Shown: piece after piece, positions 16,923 through 28,403 of the stretch | Position numbering within the stretch: position 1 is the stretch's first letter | How the letters are laid out: every line of letters begins with the position of its first letter | DNA from: Caulobacter vibrioides OR37 | Lineage (GTDB): Bacteria; Pseudomonadota; Alphaproteobacteria; Caulobacterales; Caulobacteraceae | Assembly (NCBI RefSeq): GCF_000372645.1 | Contig: NZ_APMP01000001.1 | Location: forward strand, 248,001 to 312,000 | Length of the DNA: 64,000 bases | Direction of reading: 5' to 3' | Translations under genes and position numbers: made by a program | Notes under the pieces: model-generated | Databases searched by the model: none | What the model saw: the letters and a program-made list of their open reading frames with translations, nothing else | Told to the model about the DNA's origin: nothing

Positions 16923-19802
16923 GTGATCAGCTTCGATACCAGCGCTTTGCTCAGCTACTATCAGGCCAAGGCTGGTCTGACGGGCGCTGGCGCGTCTGGA
17001 TCTTCCACGCCCACGGCGACGGGGAAGCCCAAGGCCGTGGTTCCGACGGCGCCTTGGCTGGCGGCGAAGACGCCCCCGACCAGCGATCTGGTTCGCCAGG
17101 CCTTGAGCGGTCACAAGTTCGTCGACGAAGCCGCCAACACTTCCAGCCTCAAGGGCGCTAGTCCGGACTACGCCAAGCTGTTCGCCACCTATCAGGCGCT
17201 GAACACCATGTCGGCCCTGGTCACCCAGGCCGGCGCCAAGGGCGAGACGGCGGGGCAGATCGACGGGCTGCAGAAGGCCCTGACCAGAGGACTCGGCGAG
17301 GTCGGCGCCTATGTGCAAGGGCTGTCCCTGGATCAGCTGCGGCTGAGCACCGGGTCGGTGATGACGTCGGACAAGGCCAGCGTCGGCGTGCCCAAGGCCA
17401 CCTACACCTATCAGACCGATACGCTGTACACCGGCCAGGTGGACGATGAGGTCCCACGTTTCAAGGGCGCGGTGACGTTCAACGTCGCGGTCAAGAGCTT
17501 CGGCGTGACGACGAATGTGGCGATGGATCTGTCCGAGATGGGGTCCACGCCGCGCACGATGGGCAATGTCGTCGCCTACATGAACAACAAGCTGAAGGAC
17601 GCCGGTTTCCGGACCTCGTTCTCGGTCCAGCGCCAAGCGACCCAGGGCCAGACCATGCAGGTCAACGGAAAGACCGTGACCCTGCCGTCCACCGGCGACG
17701 ACTTCTCGCTGCGTATCAATGGCGACTCCACCGAACAGCTGACCTTCAGCGCGCCCTCGGCGGCTCCGGCGGTCTATGTCACAACCCAATCGGGCGATCC
17801 GGATCCAGACAAGAACCCGCTGACCAACGACGGGGTTATCGAGAACACCCTGTCCAAGTACAGCGCCGCCGGCGCTGGCGGGGGCGCGGGGGCGGGCGCG
17901 CCGGGCGGCAAGGTCTTCACCGAGACCCTGCAGGGCACGATTTCGACGGTCCACAAGTCGGTGACCGGCGCTGACGGCTCGGTCTATATGCTGGCCGACG
18001 TCGCCACGCCGGTGAACGGCCAGACCGACATCAATGGCCAGGTGATCAAGGGGAGCAGCGACACCGCGCTCCTGAAATACGACAGCGCCGGCCATCTGCT
18101 TTACGCCCGCACCCTGGGCGCGACCGACAACGCCAGCGGCCTGTCCCTGGCCGTGGCGGATGACGGCAGCGTGGCCGTGGCGGGCTCGGTGACCGGCCGC
18201 CTGGACGGCGCGGTCAACGGCCCCATCAACAGCAGCGACGCCGGCACGACCAGCGATAGCTTCGTCACGCGTTACGATTCCAGCGGCAACGAACAATGGA
18301 CCGTGCGCCGGGGCAGCCTGGACGACGACGCGGCCACGGCGGTGGCGTTCGGCTCCGACGGCGTGCTCTATGTGGGCGGTCGCACAAAGGCCGGCCTGCC
18401 GGGCGCGACAAGCACCGACCCCAGCGGTGGCTGGGACGCCTATCTCACCGCCTACGCCAACGACGCCAACGGCCAGCCCAAGTCGCTGTTCACCCAGCAG
18501 TTCGGCACCACCGAGAACGACTCCGTCTCCGACATCGTCGTCAACGGCTCGCAGGTCATCGTCGGCTCCAAGGAGAACGGCGAGGCCAAGCTACGCAGCT
18601 TCGACGTTTCGCCCAACGTGGTGACCGAGAACGTCAATCAGCTTGACCAGTACGGCGCCATGCAGAACGTGGCGGTGACCTATACCAAGTCGGCGACCCT
18701 GACAGCCGGCGCGACGCGCGACCTGGGCTCCCTCAAGGGCGGCGACCTTGTCGGCCTGAAGATCGACAATGGCCAGCTCTATGTCGGCGGTTATACGGCC
18801 AACAATCTGATGTCGATCGGCGGCGCGACGACCGCGCCGCAAGGCGGGACGGACGCCTTCGTCGGCCGCATGGCGCTGGATCTTGGGGACACCAGCGCGG
18901 ACGCGCTGACCTATTACGGCGGGACCGGCAATGACACGGTGACCGGTTTCGACGTCTCCAACGGCACGGCCTGGCTGGTCGGCTCGGCCGGCGCGAACCT
19001 CGACGGCCAGTCGACGGTCGGCACCAAGGACGGCTATGTCGCCCAGATCAATGTCGGGACGGGCGCGGTCGACTGGAGCCAGCGGCTGACGGGCAAGGAC
19101 GGCATCGCTACCCCGACCTCCGTCGCGGTCGACAAGTCCGGCGCCTCGGCCCTCGACGTCCTGGGCCTCCCGACGGGGACGATGGATTACAGCCAGTCCG
19201 ACCGGATCACCTCGGCGACGACCGCCCGGGCCGGGGACACCTTCCAGATCCGGACGCGAGAGCGCGGACCGCTGACGACGATCACCATCGACGCCAAGGA
19301 CACGCTTGAAACGCTGGCCGACAAGATCAAGCAGGCCACCGGCTATCGCGCCAAGGTCGACATCTCGACCAGCGGCTCCAGCAACGTGCTGAAGATCAGC
19401 CCGGCCTCGAACAGCTCGACCATCGAGATCGTGGCGGGGAAGGGCGGCACGGACGTCCTGAAGTCGCTGGGTCTGGCCGGCGGCGTGGTGCGCGCCACCA
19501 AGACCGACAGCAATGGCAAGACCGTCTCCGCGGACGGCGGCGGGCCCGCCTATGGCCTGCAATTGACGCCCGAGCTGGACCTGACCACCGACGCGGGCCG
19601 CAAGAACGCCACCCTGGTGATCACCCGGGCCATGTCCCAGATCCGCACGGCCTATCGCGACGTTTCGAACACGGCCCTGGGACTGGACAGCAGCGGCAAC
19701 TCGCCGACCTCGGGCAAGACCGGCGGCACGGTGCCAGCCTATCTGACCAACCAGATCGCCAACTACCAAGCCGCCCTGGATCGCCTGACCGGCGGCGGCT
19801 GA
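16923..19802 (+). CDS. flaEY: FlaEY-like flagellar regulatory/filament-associated protein
   Basis: 959 residues from a GTG. Residues 1-160 are helical; ~160-300 hold a flagellin-like beta region with a hook-IN-like segment (TPRTMGNVVAYMNNKLKDAG). Residues ~330-735 contain beta-propeller (SBBP-type) repeats such as TALLKYDSAGHLLYARTLGA and DSFVTRYDSSGNEQWTVRRG. Residues ~765-870 return to a hook-IN motif (DTLETLADKIKQATGYRAKV), and a helical C-terminus follows. Position beside the flagellins matches the Caulobacter flaEY locus, reported to affect flagellin and chemotaxis gene expression. The name rests on context and size; the domain reading suggests a secreted filament-associated protein. Confidence 0.62.
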   Translation: MISFDTSALLSYYQAKAGLTGAGASGSSTPTATGKPKAVVPTAPWLAAKTPPTSDLVRQALSGHKFVDEAANTSSLKGASPDYAKLFATYQALNTMSALVTQAGAKGETAGQIDGLQKALTRGLGEVGAYVQGLSLDQLRLSTGSVMTSDKASVGVPKATYTYQTDTLYTGQVDDEVPRFKGAVTFNVAVKSFGVTTNVAMDLSEMGSTPRTMGNVVAYMNNKLKDAGFRTSFSVQRQATQGQTMQVNGKTVTLPSTGDDFSLRINGDSTEQLTFSAPSAAPAVYVTTQSGDPDPDKNPLTNDGVIENTLSKYSAAGAGGGAGAGAPGGKVFTETLQGTISTVHKSVTGADGSVYMLADVATPVNGQTDINGQVIKGSSDTALLKYDSAGHLLYARTLGATDNASGLSLAVADDGSVAVAGSVTGRLDGAVNGPINSSDAGTTSDSFVTRYDSSGNEQWTVRRGSLDDDAATAVAFGSDGVLYVGGRTKAGLPGATSTDPSGGWDAYLTAYANDANGQPKSLFTQQFGTTENDSVSDIVVNGSQVIVGSKENGEAKLRSFDVSPNVVTENVNQLDQYGAMQNVAVTYTKSATLTAGATRDLGSLKGGDLVGLKIDNGQLYVGGYTANNLMSIGGATTAPQGGTDAFVGRMALDLGDTSADALTYYGGTGNDTVTGFDVSNGTAWLVGSAGANLDGQSTVGTKDGYVAQINVGTGAVDWSQRLTGKDGIATPTSVAVDKSGASALDVLGLPTGTMDYSQSDRITSATTARAGDTFQIRTRERGPLTTITIDAKDTLETLADKIKQATGYRAKVDISTSGSSNVLKISPASNSSTIEIVAGKGGTDVLKSLGLAGGVVRATKTDSNGKTVSADGGGPAYGLQLTPELDLTTDAGRKNATLVITRAMSQIRTAYRDVSNTALGLDSSGNSPTSGKTGGTVPAYLTNQIANYQAALDRLTGGG

Positions 19803-19873
19803 ACCAGCGGCCCGAGCCGGCTTAGCGGACGCTCGCGCTTGAAAGCGTCATCGACGCGTCGTAGCCAGTGGAC

Positions 19874-20566
19874 ATGGATTTTCTCAAAGATCGACGCATC
19901 ATCCTTGGCGGCGGCGCCGGTCTGGCCTTGTTGGCCGGCCTGGGAATCGCCGTGGCGCTCATGGCGGGTCACGACAAGAAGCCGGCCGAGGAGCCGCCGG
20001 CCTCGCGCGGCGGCCTGATCGTCGAGACCGGGCGCGCCGACGACACCAAGCTGGACCCGGCCCGGCCATTGCGCTGCTTCGTGGGCGGCAATTTCGTGGG
20101 CGAGATCACACTCGCCCAATGCGCCAAGAAGAACGGCGTGGCGACCGGCGGTCTCGACGTCGGCGTGGATGAAACCGGGGCTCTGGCCGCCGCCGACCAG
20201 GCCGGCACCCTCCTGACGCCGCTTCCGCCGCCGCCCGCCGCGACCCCTTCCGTTCCGGCGACGCCCACGCAGCCCGCCAGCGCGCCCGTCGCGCCGACCA
20301 GCGCTTCGGCCAACGCGCCCCTGGGTGGCTGCTGGCGCTACTCCGGCGCGGAGTGGCGACGGCTGCCGGGCGACATCACCTTGAACGCCTGCGCTCAGCA
20401 GCTCTTCAACGGTCGCTGCGAGAAGCCCGGCGGCGCCACCTACGGCCGCTGGGGCGAGCAGACGCTGCGCCTGGTGCCTGGCCGCGTCGAGATCTCGTCC
20501 GACAACCGCAGCTTCCATGCCGCGTTCGAACAATCGACCAACTGCACTATCCCCAACGCCGGATAG
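19874..20566 (+). CDS. Hypothetical membrane-anchored protein with Pro/Ala-rich linker
   Basis: About 230 residues. One N-terminal membrane helix (IILGGGAGLALLAGLGIAVALM), a first small domain with two cysteines (RCFVGG...LAQCAK), a linker of Pro/Ala/Thr (~115-150), then a Cys-containing C-terminal domain (GGCWRYSGAEWRRLPGDITL...STNCTI). Probably periplasmic with disulfides. ATG 19874 is preferred over GTG 19868. No family recognised. It lies just downstream of flaEY on the same strand. Confidence 0.65.
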   Translation: MDFLKDRRIILGGGAGLALLAGLGIAVALMAGHDKKPAEEPPASRGGLIVETGRADDTKLDPARPLRCFVGGNFVGEITLAQCAKKNGVATGGLDVGVDETGALAAADQAGTLLTPLPPPPAATPSVPATPTQPASAPVAPTSASANAPLGGCWRYSGAEWRRLPGDITLNACAQQLFNGRCEKPGGATYGRWGEQTLRLVPGRVEISSDNRSFHAAFEQSTNCTIPNAG

Positions 20567-20583
20567 GTTTATAAGTGTAATCC

Positions 20584-20982
20584 ATGAAAAAGACCGTCCT
20601 CGCCGCCATCGTCCTCGCCGCCTCGGGTTTCGCCCTGGCCGGCTGCCAAAAAGAGACCAAGGCGCCGTTCGAGACCGGCGTCTGCTTCCAGGTGGCGGCG
20701 AACAAGGACAAGTCGTTGCGCTTCAACCCGGTCGCCCACAACGTGCCGCAGCTTGAGGAATGCGCCGCGACCCTCGAGGGGATGCGCATCCGCTTCGTGC
20801 GCCTGGGGCAGTCGAACAACAAGAGCATGGTCGGCGCCTATCAGGGCTCCTTCATCTTCATCGAGAAGGAAGGCATCTACGTGGGCCAGACCTTTGAAGG
20901 TCCGCGCTACATGTCGCTGGTCCGCACCGGCGATGGACGCCTGGCGGTTCCGGGCGCCATCCGTCGCGTTCCCGCCGAGTAG
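20584..20982 (+). CDS. Small hypothetical lipoprotein
   Basis: 132 residues. Signal peptide with lipobox LAGC (Cys20). The mature domain of ~110 residues contains two more cysteines (ETGVCF, LEECAA) that could form a disulfide. No known family. It begins 17 bases after the previous stop, so probably cotranscribed with it. Confidence 0.72.
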   Translation: MKKTVLAAIVLAASGFALAGCQKETKAPFETGVCFQVAANKDKSLRFNPVAHNVPQLEECAATLEGMRIRFVRLGQSNNKSMVGAYQGSFIFIEKEGIYVGQTFEGPRYMSLVRTGDGRLAVPGAIRRVPAE

Positions 20983-21140
20983 GCGGGCGCCCGAGAAGGG
21001 CGGCCTCATCGTCCGTCCACAGCCGTCTTGCTTGCCCACAAGAACGTTACAAGAACAAAACTTGCTTCCGTCTTAGCGTCTCGTTAACGTCATGCTCGGA
21101 TTCCGGCGCGAGGGTCGCCGGGCGAGAGCAAGGTCAGTCG

Positions 21141-21656
21141 ATGGCGGGCAGCGTCAACAAGGTCATTCTGGTGGGCAATCTCGGGGCCGATCCCGAGATC
21201 CGCAGCCTCGGTTCGGGCGACCGCGTCGCCAATCTTCGCATCGCCACCTCGGAAACCTGGCGCGACCGCAACAGCGGCGAGCGCAAGGAAAGGACCGAAT
21301 GGCACCGGGTCGTGATCTTCAACGACAACCTGGTCAAGGTCGCCGAACAGTACCTGCGCAAGGGCTCGACGGTCTATATCGAGGGCGCGATCCAGACCCG
21401 TAAATGGACCGACAATTCGGGCGTCGAGAAGTACTCCACCGAGATCGTCCTGCAAAAATTCCGCGGCGAACTGACCATGCTGGGCGGGCGCGGGGATAGC
21501 TCTGGCATGTCGTCGGGCGGCGGCGACGACAGCTATGGCGGCGGTTATTCCGGCGGCGGCGGTGGCGGCTCCAGCTTCGGCGGCGGCCAACGCAGCCAGC
21601 CCAGCGGCCCGCGCGAGAGCTTCTCGGCCGATCTGGACGACGAAATCCCGTTCTAG
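21141..21656 (+). CDS. ssb: Single-stranded DNA-binding protein
   Basis: 171 residues. OB fold in residues 1-~110 ([56 protein letters not shown]), a Gly/Ser-rich linker, and the acidic tip DDEIPF that binds replication and repair partners. Typical length. A strong terminator follows. CGTTAACG lies upstream near 21090. Confidence 0.96.
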   Translation: MAGSVNKVILVGNLGADPEIRSLGSGDRVANLRIATSETWRDRNSGERKERTEWHRVVIFNDNLVKVAEQYLRKGSTVYIEGAIQTRKWTDNSGVEKYSTEIVLQKFRGELTMLGGRGDSSGMSSGGGDDSYGGGYSGGGGGGSSFGGGQRSQPSGPRESFSADLDDEIPF

Positions 21657-21715
21657 AGACAGTGGACGGCCGGTTGGCGGCTAACGAAAGCCGACATCGG
21701 CGCTCCACGGGGGCG

Positions 21716-21758
21716 AGCGGCGGGTGATCCGGAAACGGTCGCCCGCCGCTTTCGTTTT
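21716..21758 (+). terminator. Terminator after ssb
   Basis: 12-bp stem (21716-21727 with 21739-21750, one G-T pair), 11-base loop, tail TTCGTTTT. Confidence 0.78.
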
Positions 21759-21791
21759 GGCGCGAACCCGCCCCATTCGTCAAATTTTATT

Positions 21792-21823
21792 GACTCAATG
21801 TTATATATAAATAACATTGAGTC
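21792..21823. promoter_or_regulatory. Perfect 13-bp operator palindrome for the membrane protein/XRE pair
   Basis: GACTCAATGTTAT (21792-21804) and its exact complement (21811-21823) flank the AT-only spacer ATATAA. It sits in a sharply AT-rich island 27 bases before the membrane-protein ATG and overlaps a TATATAA-like -10. The small XRE protein two genes on is the obvious candidate to bind it. That link is inference. Confidence 0.65.
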
Positions 21824-21849
21824 GGAGATAATTGACGTGGAGGATCGCC

Positions 21850-22266
21850 ATGGCGTGGCGTGAGAAGCAGGCGTGGTTGGCCTTGTCGGTGATGGTTGTC
21901 GCCTATGGCGTCTATTTCGCCCTAGTCGCGGGGGAGCGGCGATCCATGCTCGCCATGTTGCTCCTGTTTGGTGGCGTGGCGATCGCGCAGGCGGTTGTAA
22001 TGATCGTCGGAAGCATCGTTCTCGCCGCGCGGGCCGGCAAGGAAGCCCAAGCCCGAGCCGACGAGCGGGACCGCGCGATCGATCGGCGCAGCGCCCGTAT
22101 CGCCTATTTCGTGTTGCTGATCGGCATGATCATGGTGGGAGTCGTTATGCCGTTCAGCGAACAGGGATGGCGGATCAGTAATGCGGCCCTGCTCGCGTTG
22201 GTCGTCGCCGAGGTTGTCAGGTACGGCGTCGTGGTCGTCAGCTATCGGCGAGGCTGGAATGGTTGA
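21850..22266 (+). CDS. Hypothetical four-helix inner-membrane protein
   Basis: 138 residues. Four hydrophobic segments at about residues 9-25, 33-60, 80-97 and 108-128 with a charged loop ARADERDRAIDRRSARIAYF between 2 and 3. ATG at 21850 follows GTGGAGG. The last four codons overlap the start of the XRE gene by 8 bases. This membrane protein plus small XRE arrangement is common in bacteria; the membrane protein's role is unknown. Confidence 0.75.
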   Translation: MAWREKQAWLALSVMVVAYGVYFALVAGERRSMLAMLLLFGGVAIAQAVVMIVGSIVLAARAGKEAQARADERDRAIDRRSARIAYFVLLIGMIMVGVVMPFSEQGWRISNAALLALVVAEVVRYGVVVVSYRRGWNG

Positions 22267-22471
22267 GGGCAAGATCACCAACCAGCTCCGAACGCTTCGC
22301 TTCCTCGCCGGCGAGATGACACAGGCGGAATTGGGTGAGCGCATCGGCGTGACGCGCCAGACCATTGCCGCGATCGAACAGGGTAAATATTCCCCGTCCC
22401 TCGAAGCGGCTTTTCGGATAGCGAGGGTGCTCGGAAAGTCTCTCGAAGAAGTCTTCCAATGGACCGAATAG
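22259..22471 (+). CDS. Small XRE/Cro-type transcriptional regulator
   Basis: 70 residues, one helix-turn-helix domain only: EMTQAELGERIGVTRQTIAAIEQGKYSPSL is the HTH_3 core. The start lies within the end of the membrane-protein gene, so the pair is translationally coupled. Likely binds the palindrome at 21792-21823 and represses its own operon. Confidence 0.85.
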   Translation: MVEGKITNQLRTLRFLAGEMTQAELGERIGVTRQTIAAIEQGKYSPSLEAAFRIARVLGKSLEEVFQWTE

Positions 22472-22525
22472 GGCTTTCCAAAAGCCGTCGACGTTTTTCG
22501 ATGGATTGAAGCGGGCGATATCCTC

Positions 22526-23074
22526 CTAAAGGAGCGACGCTGGCCGCTCCCACCGGTATCGCACCACGTCCGTCTCGCGTCCGCCGGGGACCGTTTCCCG
22601 ATAGCGCGCGACCGCCACGCCGCCCTTGCGCTCGTAGAAGCCGAGGGCCGAGGCGTTGGGCGCATAGACCTCCAGGTGCAGCGGCGCGCTGGCATGATCC
22701 TCGATCAGCCACCGCGCCACGCCGGCCAGGAGCGCCGAGCCGAGGCCGTCGCCCTTGCGCCCGGGCGCGACGTGCAGGTTGTCCAGCAGGAGGCCGACCG
22801 CCGGATTGAGCCGGAACGAGGCGTAGGCCAGGCCGACCGGCGCGCCGTTCTCGATCGCCGCCAGGATCAGGTCGCGAGCGGAGTCGTGGTTCTCGAACCG
22901 CGCCCGCCAGGAGGCTCGCGAGACCGCGGCCAGCTCGTGGTCGAGGAACGCGTCGCCATAAAGTCCGCGGTAGGCGATCTGGCGGCTCCGGGTGTGGAGG
23001 TCCGCCAAAGCGTCCGCCAGGGTCGGGTCCGCGTCGTTTCGAGACGGTTCGAGTCGGGCGATGACGGGCGACAT
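22526..23074 (-). CDS. GNAT-family N-acetyltransferase
   Basis: 182 residues from ATG at 23074. Acetyl-CoA loop VAPGRKGDGLGSALLAG and C-terminal HLEVYAPNASALGFYERKGG are classic GNAT motifs (motif A and B). Substrate unknown. A further upstream TTG (23110) would add 12 residues with no support. Monocistronic, divergent from ppdK. Confidence 0.85.
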   Translation of the reverse strand: MSPVIARLEPSRNDADPTLADALADLHTRSRQIAYRGLYGDAFLDHELAAVSRASWRARFENHDSARDLILAAIENGAPVGLAYASFRLNPAVGLLLDNLHVAPGRKGDGLGSALLAGVARWLIEDHASAPLHLEVYAPNASALGFYERKGGVAVARYRETVPGGRETDVVRYRWERPASLL

Positions 23075-23393
23075 GGGCTTCAGAAAAGGCCTTCCGCGAC
23101 GCGGGGACAAGGGGTCTTGATCGTCCGTACCCCTCTCAAGTCGAGGATTCGCGGCGCATTTGACGCGATGCTCGCGAGCCCGGTCGACGGGACAACGTTG
23201 TCATTGGAATTATTTGCCGAATTCTCGTCTAATCGCCTGGAACGCCAACCGCCAGTGGACGCGTTCTTGGGCGAGGTGCTAGTGAAACGCCCGGATATTG
23301 CACTGCGGGACACGACGAGCAGCGCTTGTTCCAGGGCGAGACGTCTCCAACAGAGAGACGCGGCCTTCTTCACTTATCGCAGGGTGAGATCAT
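23075..23393. other. ppdK upstream region
   Basis: 319 bases without a gene. It contains a perfect 12-bp palindrome GACAACGTTGTC (23191-23202) followed by an AT-rich stretch, and a small hairpin CGTCTC/GAGACG (23342-23347 with 23355-23360) 34 bases before the ppdK ATG. These may be an operator and a leader structure; no riboswitch was recognised. Confidence 0.45.
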
Positions 23394-26081
<2,688 letters not shown>

Positions 26082-26110
26082 ACGCTCGCAGCAACCCTGA
26101 ACTCACTGGG

Positions 26111-26146
26111 AGGGCCTCGGACTAGACAGTCCGGGGCCCTTTCCCT
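26111..26146 (+). terminator. Terminator after ppdK
   Basis: 13-bp stem (26111-26123 with 26128-26140, one G-T pair), 4-base loop AGAC, then TTCCC. Confidence 0.75.
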
Positions 26147-26175
26147 ATCCGAGGCAAGGGTTTCGGGGAAACATC

Positions 26176-26835
26176 ATGGCCTATCTGCGCTGGCGCCGGT
26201 TCACGGAGCTGCTGTCGCTGGACAATCCGGCGCTGGGCGAGCTGTTCATGCGCAAGCGCCACAAGCCGATCGTCGCCGCGCCGGTCGAGACGTGGGACGC
26301 CGAATACCAGGCCGGCGTCTATGACCGCCTGAGCCGTTCCGAACAGCGCCATCATCATCGGCTGCTGGCCGCGATGATCGCCGACCGCTGGCCCAATCCG
26401 CGCGTGCTGGAGATCGGGGCGGGCGAGGGGGTGTTCTACGAGGCCCTGCGGCCGCACCGACCGGCCCGCTATGTTGGGGTCGACTTTTCCAAACTCGCCG
26501 TCGCGCGGGCCGAGACGCGCCTGGCGCCCGAGATCGTCATCGGCGAGGTCAAGATGCTGCTGGGCGACGGCCGCGACTTCCAGACGGACGAGACCTTTGA
26601 CGTCGTGGTCTTTTCCGAATGCATCGAACATCTGGGCGAGGTTGAGACGATCATCGCCCATTACCGACCCAACCTGAAGGCCGGCGGCGCCGTGGGCCTG
26701 ACCATGTGGCTGGCGCTCAAACCGCTGCGCCTGTGGCATCGGCTGAAGGCGATGGGCGAGGTGCTGGACGAGGCGGTGATCAACACGCCCTGGGGCGGCG
26801 GCTGGCTGGTCGCGGTCGTTCGTCCGCCCGCGTGA
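26176..26835 (+). CDS. Class I SAM-dependent methyltransferase
   Basis: 219 residues. Motif I VLEIGAGEGVFYEAL, followed by YVGVDFSKLAVARAETRL (acidic residue for the ribose) and FDVVVFSECIEHLGEVETII (post-motif). This is the UbiE/Methyltransf_25 layout. Substrate unknown. Preceded by a 60-residue helical N-terminus with a DRLSRSEQRHHHRL segment. Confidence 0.8.
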   Translation: MAYLRWRRFTELLSLDNPALGELFMRKRHKPIVAAPVETWDAEYQAGVYDRLSRSEQRHHHRLLAAMIADRWPNPRVLEIGAGEGVFYEALRPHRPARYVGVDFSKLAVARAETRLAPEIVIGEVKMLLGDGRDFQTDETFDVVVFSECIEHLGEVETIIAHYRPNLKAGGAVGLTMWLALKPLRLWHRLKAMGEVLDEAVINTPWGGGWLVAVVRPPA

Positions 26836-26929
26836 CGCGGTGAAGCGTCGCTTGAAGCTTGACCTACGACAAGGCTAGCCTGCGAGTCTGGCGGGGCGGG
26901 GGCGCGTCCGAGCCACGGGGGCGGTGGAC

Positions 26930-28303
26930 ATGGCGAACTTCGAGACGGCCGAGCGCGAGCTCGAGGCGCTGGGCTATCGGCAGGAGCTGAAGCGTTCGCT
27001 GAGCCTGACGGACCTGGTGGTCTATGGCCTGATCTTCATTGGACCCACGGCGCCCTTCACGGTCTATGGCTTCGTCTACAACGCCAGCCACGGGATGCCC
27101 GCGCTGGTCTACGCGGTTGGCTTGGTGGCGATGACCTTCACCGCGCTCAGCTACCTGACCATGTCGCGCGCCTTTCCGTTGTCGGGCTCGGTCTACGCCT
27201 ATGTCGCGCGAGGAGCGGGCCCCTTCGCCGGGTTCCTGGCGGGTTGGGCTATTCTGCTCGACTACATCCTGCTGCCGACCCTGTCCTACGTGATCGCCGC
27301 CACGGTCCTGCACGTGCTGTTCCCGGTTCTGCCGAAGATCCCCCTGATCCTGGGCTTCATCGTCGCCATCACCGCGGTCAATCTGGCTGGCCTGGAGGCG
27401 GCGGTCTGGGTCAATCGCCTCCTGCTGCTGGCCCAGGTCGCCGTGCTGGTCGCCTTCTTGGGCTTCGGAGGCTGGGCCTTGGCCCATGGCGTGGGCGGCG
27501 CCCATCTCAGCCTGGCGCCGCTGGTCCAGCTCGAGGCGATTTCTCCAAGCCTGATCTTCGGGGCGCTGTCGCTGGCGGTGCTCAGCTTTCTGGGCTTCGA
27601 CGCGGTCTCGACCCTCGCCGAGGAAGCCAAGGGCGGCGCGCGCGCCGTCGGCGTCGCCACCCTGTTGTCGCTGACCCTGGCCGCGGCGCTGTTCATCGGC
27701 CAGACCTATCTGGCCAGCCTGTTCGTTCTCGGGCATCCGCGGTTCGCCGACGGTGACGAGGCGGCGACGGCTTTCCTGGTGGTTTCCGAGACCATCGGTG
27801 GACCGCGCTTCCGGCTGGCGGTGTCGGTCGGGGGCATGGCGCTGGGCGCCCTGGCCGGGGCGGGCGTCGCCCAGGCCGCCGCGGCGCGGATCCTCTACAG
27901 CATGGGGCGGGACGGCCAGATGCCCAGGTTCCTAGCCCATGTCAGCGGCGCGCGGAAAATCCCGGATCGCGGCGTCCTGCTGATCGCCGCGATCACCATC
28001 GTCACGGGTCTTTTCTTCAGCGAGCGGCTGGAGCAGCTGACCTCGTTGGTGACCTTCGGCGCGCTCGCCGGGTTCATGGCCCTGCACGTCTCGGTGATCC
28101 TGCATTTCCGGGCGGGCGCGAACGGTGGCAGCCTGTGGCGTCACCTGATCGCGCCGGTGCTGGGCGCCGCCATCATCGGCTACGTGCTGGTCAACGCCGA
28201 TCCAATGGCCAAGCTGGGCGGGCTGATCTGGCTCGGGCTTGGGGTCGTGGTCGCGTCGTGGCTGCGCTGGCGCGGTCGCTCCCTGGCGCTGCGGGACGTC
28301 TAA
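26930..28303 (+). CDS. APC-superfamily amino-acid/polyamine permease
   Basis: 457 residues with about 12 hydrophobic helices. TM1 region SLTDLVVYGLIFIGPTAPFT has the unwound Gly-rich segment of the APC fold; ILYSMGRDGQMPRFL is the conserved loop after TM8. Transports amino acids or amines by proton coupling in most relatives. GTG 26924 is an alternative start. Two copies of an operator-like sequence begin 6 bases after its stop and belong to the next genes. Confidence 0.87.
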   Translation: MANFETAERELEALGYRQELKRSLSLTDLVVYGLIFIGPTAPFTVYGFVYNASHGMPALVYAVGLVAMTFTALSYLTMSRAFPLSGSVYAYVARGAGPFAGFLAGWAILLDYILLPTLSYVIAATVLHVLFPVLPKIPLILGFIVAITAVNLAGLEAAVWVNRLLLLAQVAVLVAFLGFGGWALAHGVGGAHLSLAPLVQLEAISPSLIFGALSLAVLSFLGFDAVSTLAEEAKGGARAVGVATLLSLTLAAALFIGQTYLASLFVLGHPRFADGDEAATAFLVVSETIGGPRFRLAVSVGGMALGALAGAGVAQAAAARILYSMGRDGQMPRFLAHVSGARKIPDRGVLLIAAITIVTGLFFSERLEQLTSLVTFGALAGFMALHVSVILHFRAGANGGSLWRHLIAPVLGAAIIGYVLVNADPMAKLGGLIWLGLGVVVASWLRWRGRSLALRDV

Positions 28304-28308
28304 CCCGC

Positions 28309-28353
28309 TTGGACTATCCAATTTCGTCGATATCGAATTTTTGGATAGACCAA
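28309..28353. promoter_or_regulatory. Duplicated 13-bp operator upstream of the HbpS/DUF4861 genes
   Basis: Copy 1 TTGGACTATCCAA (28309-28321) is a dyad. Copy 2 (28341-28353) reads TTGGTCTATCCAA on the minus strand, identical at 12 of 13 positions. Centres are 32 bp apart, about three helical turns. The sites lie 50-95 bases before the HbpS-like ATG. The TTGG...CCAA form resembles GntR-family operators; no such regulator gene is in the window. Confidence 0.6.
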
Positions 28354-28403
28354 TTTTGCGACGTCGGTATATCCAGAGGTGAAGACTTCTGGGAGGAAGC
28401 AGC

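Noticed and set aside
18591..19769. Long antisense frame within flaEY
   Set aside because: Shadow of the third-position GC bias of flaEY; no start signal or domain.
20567..20587. Similarity of GGTTTATAAG before 20584 to the fljJ upstream dyad
   Set aside because: Only about ten bases agree and the dyad is not preserved; probably chance.
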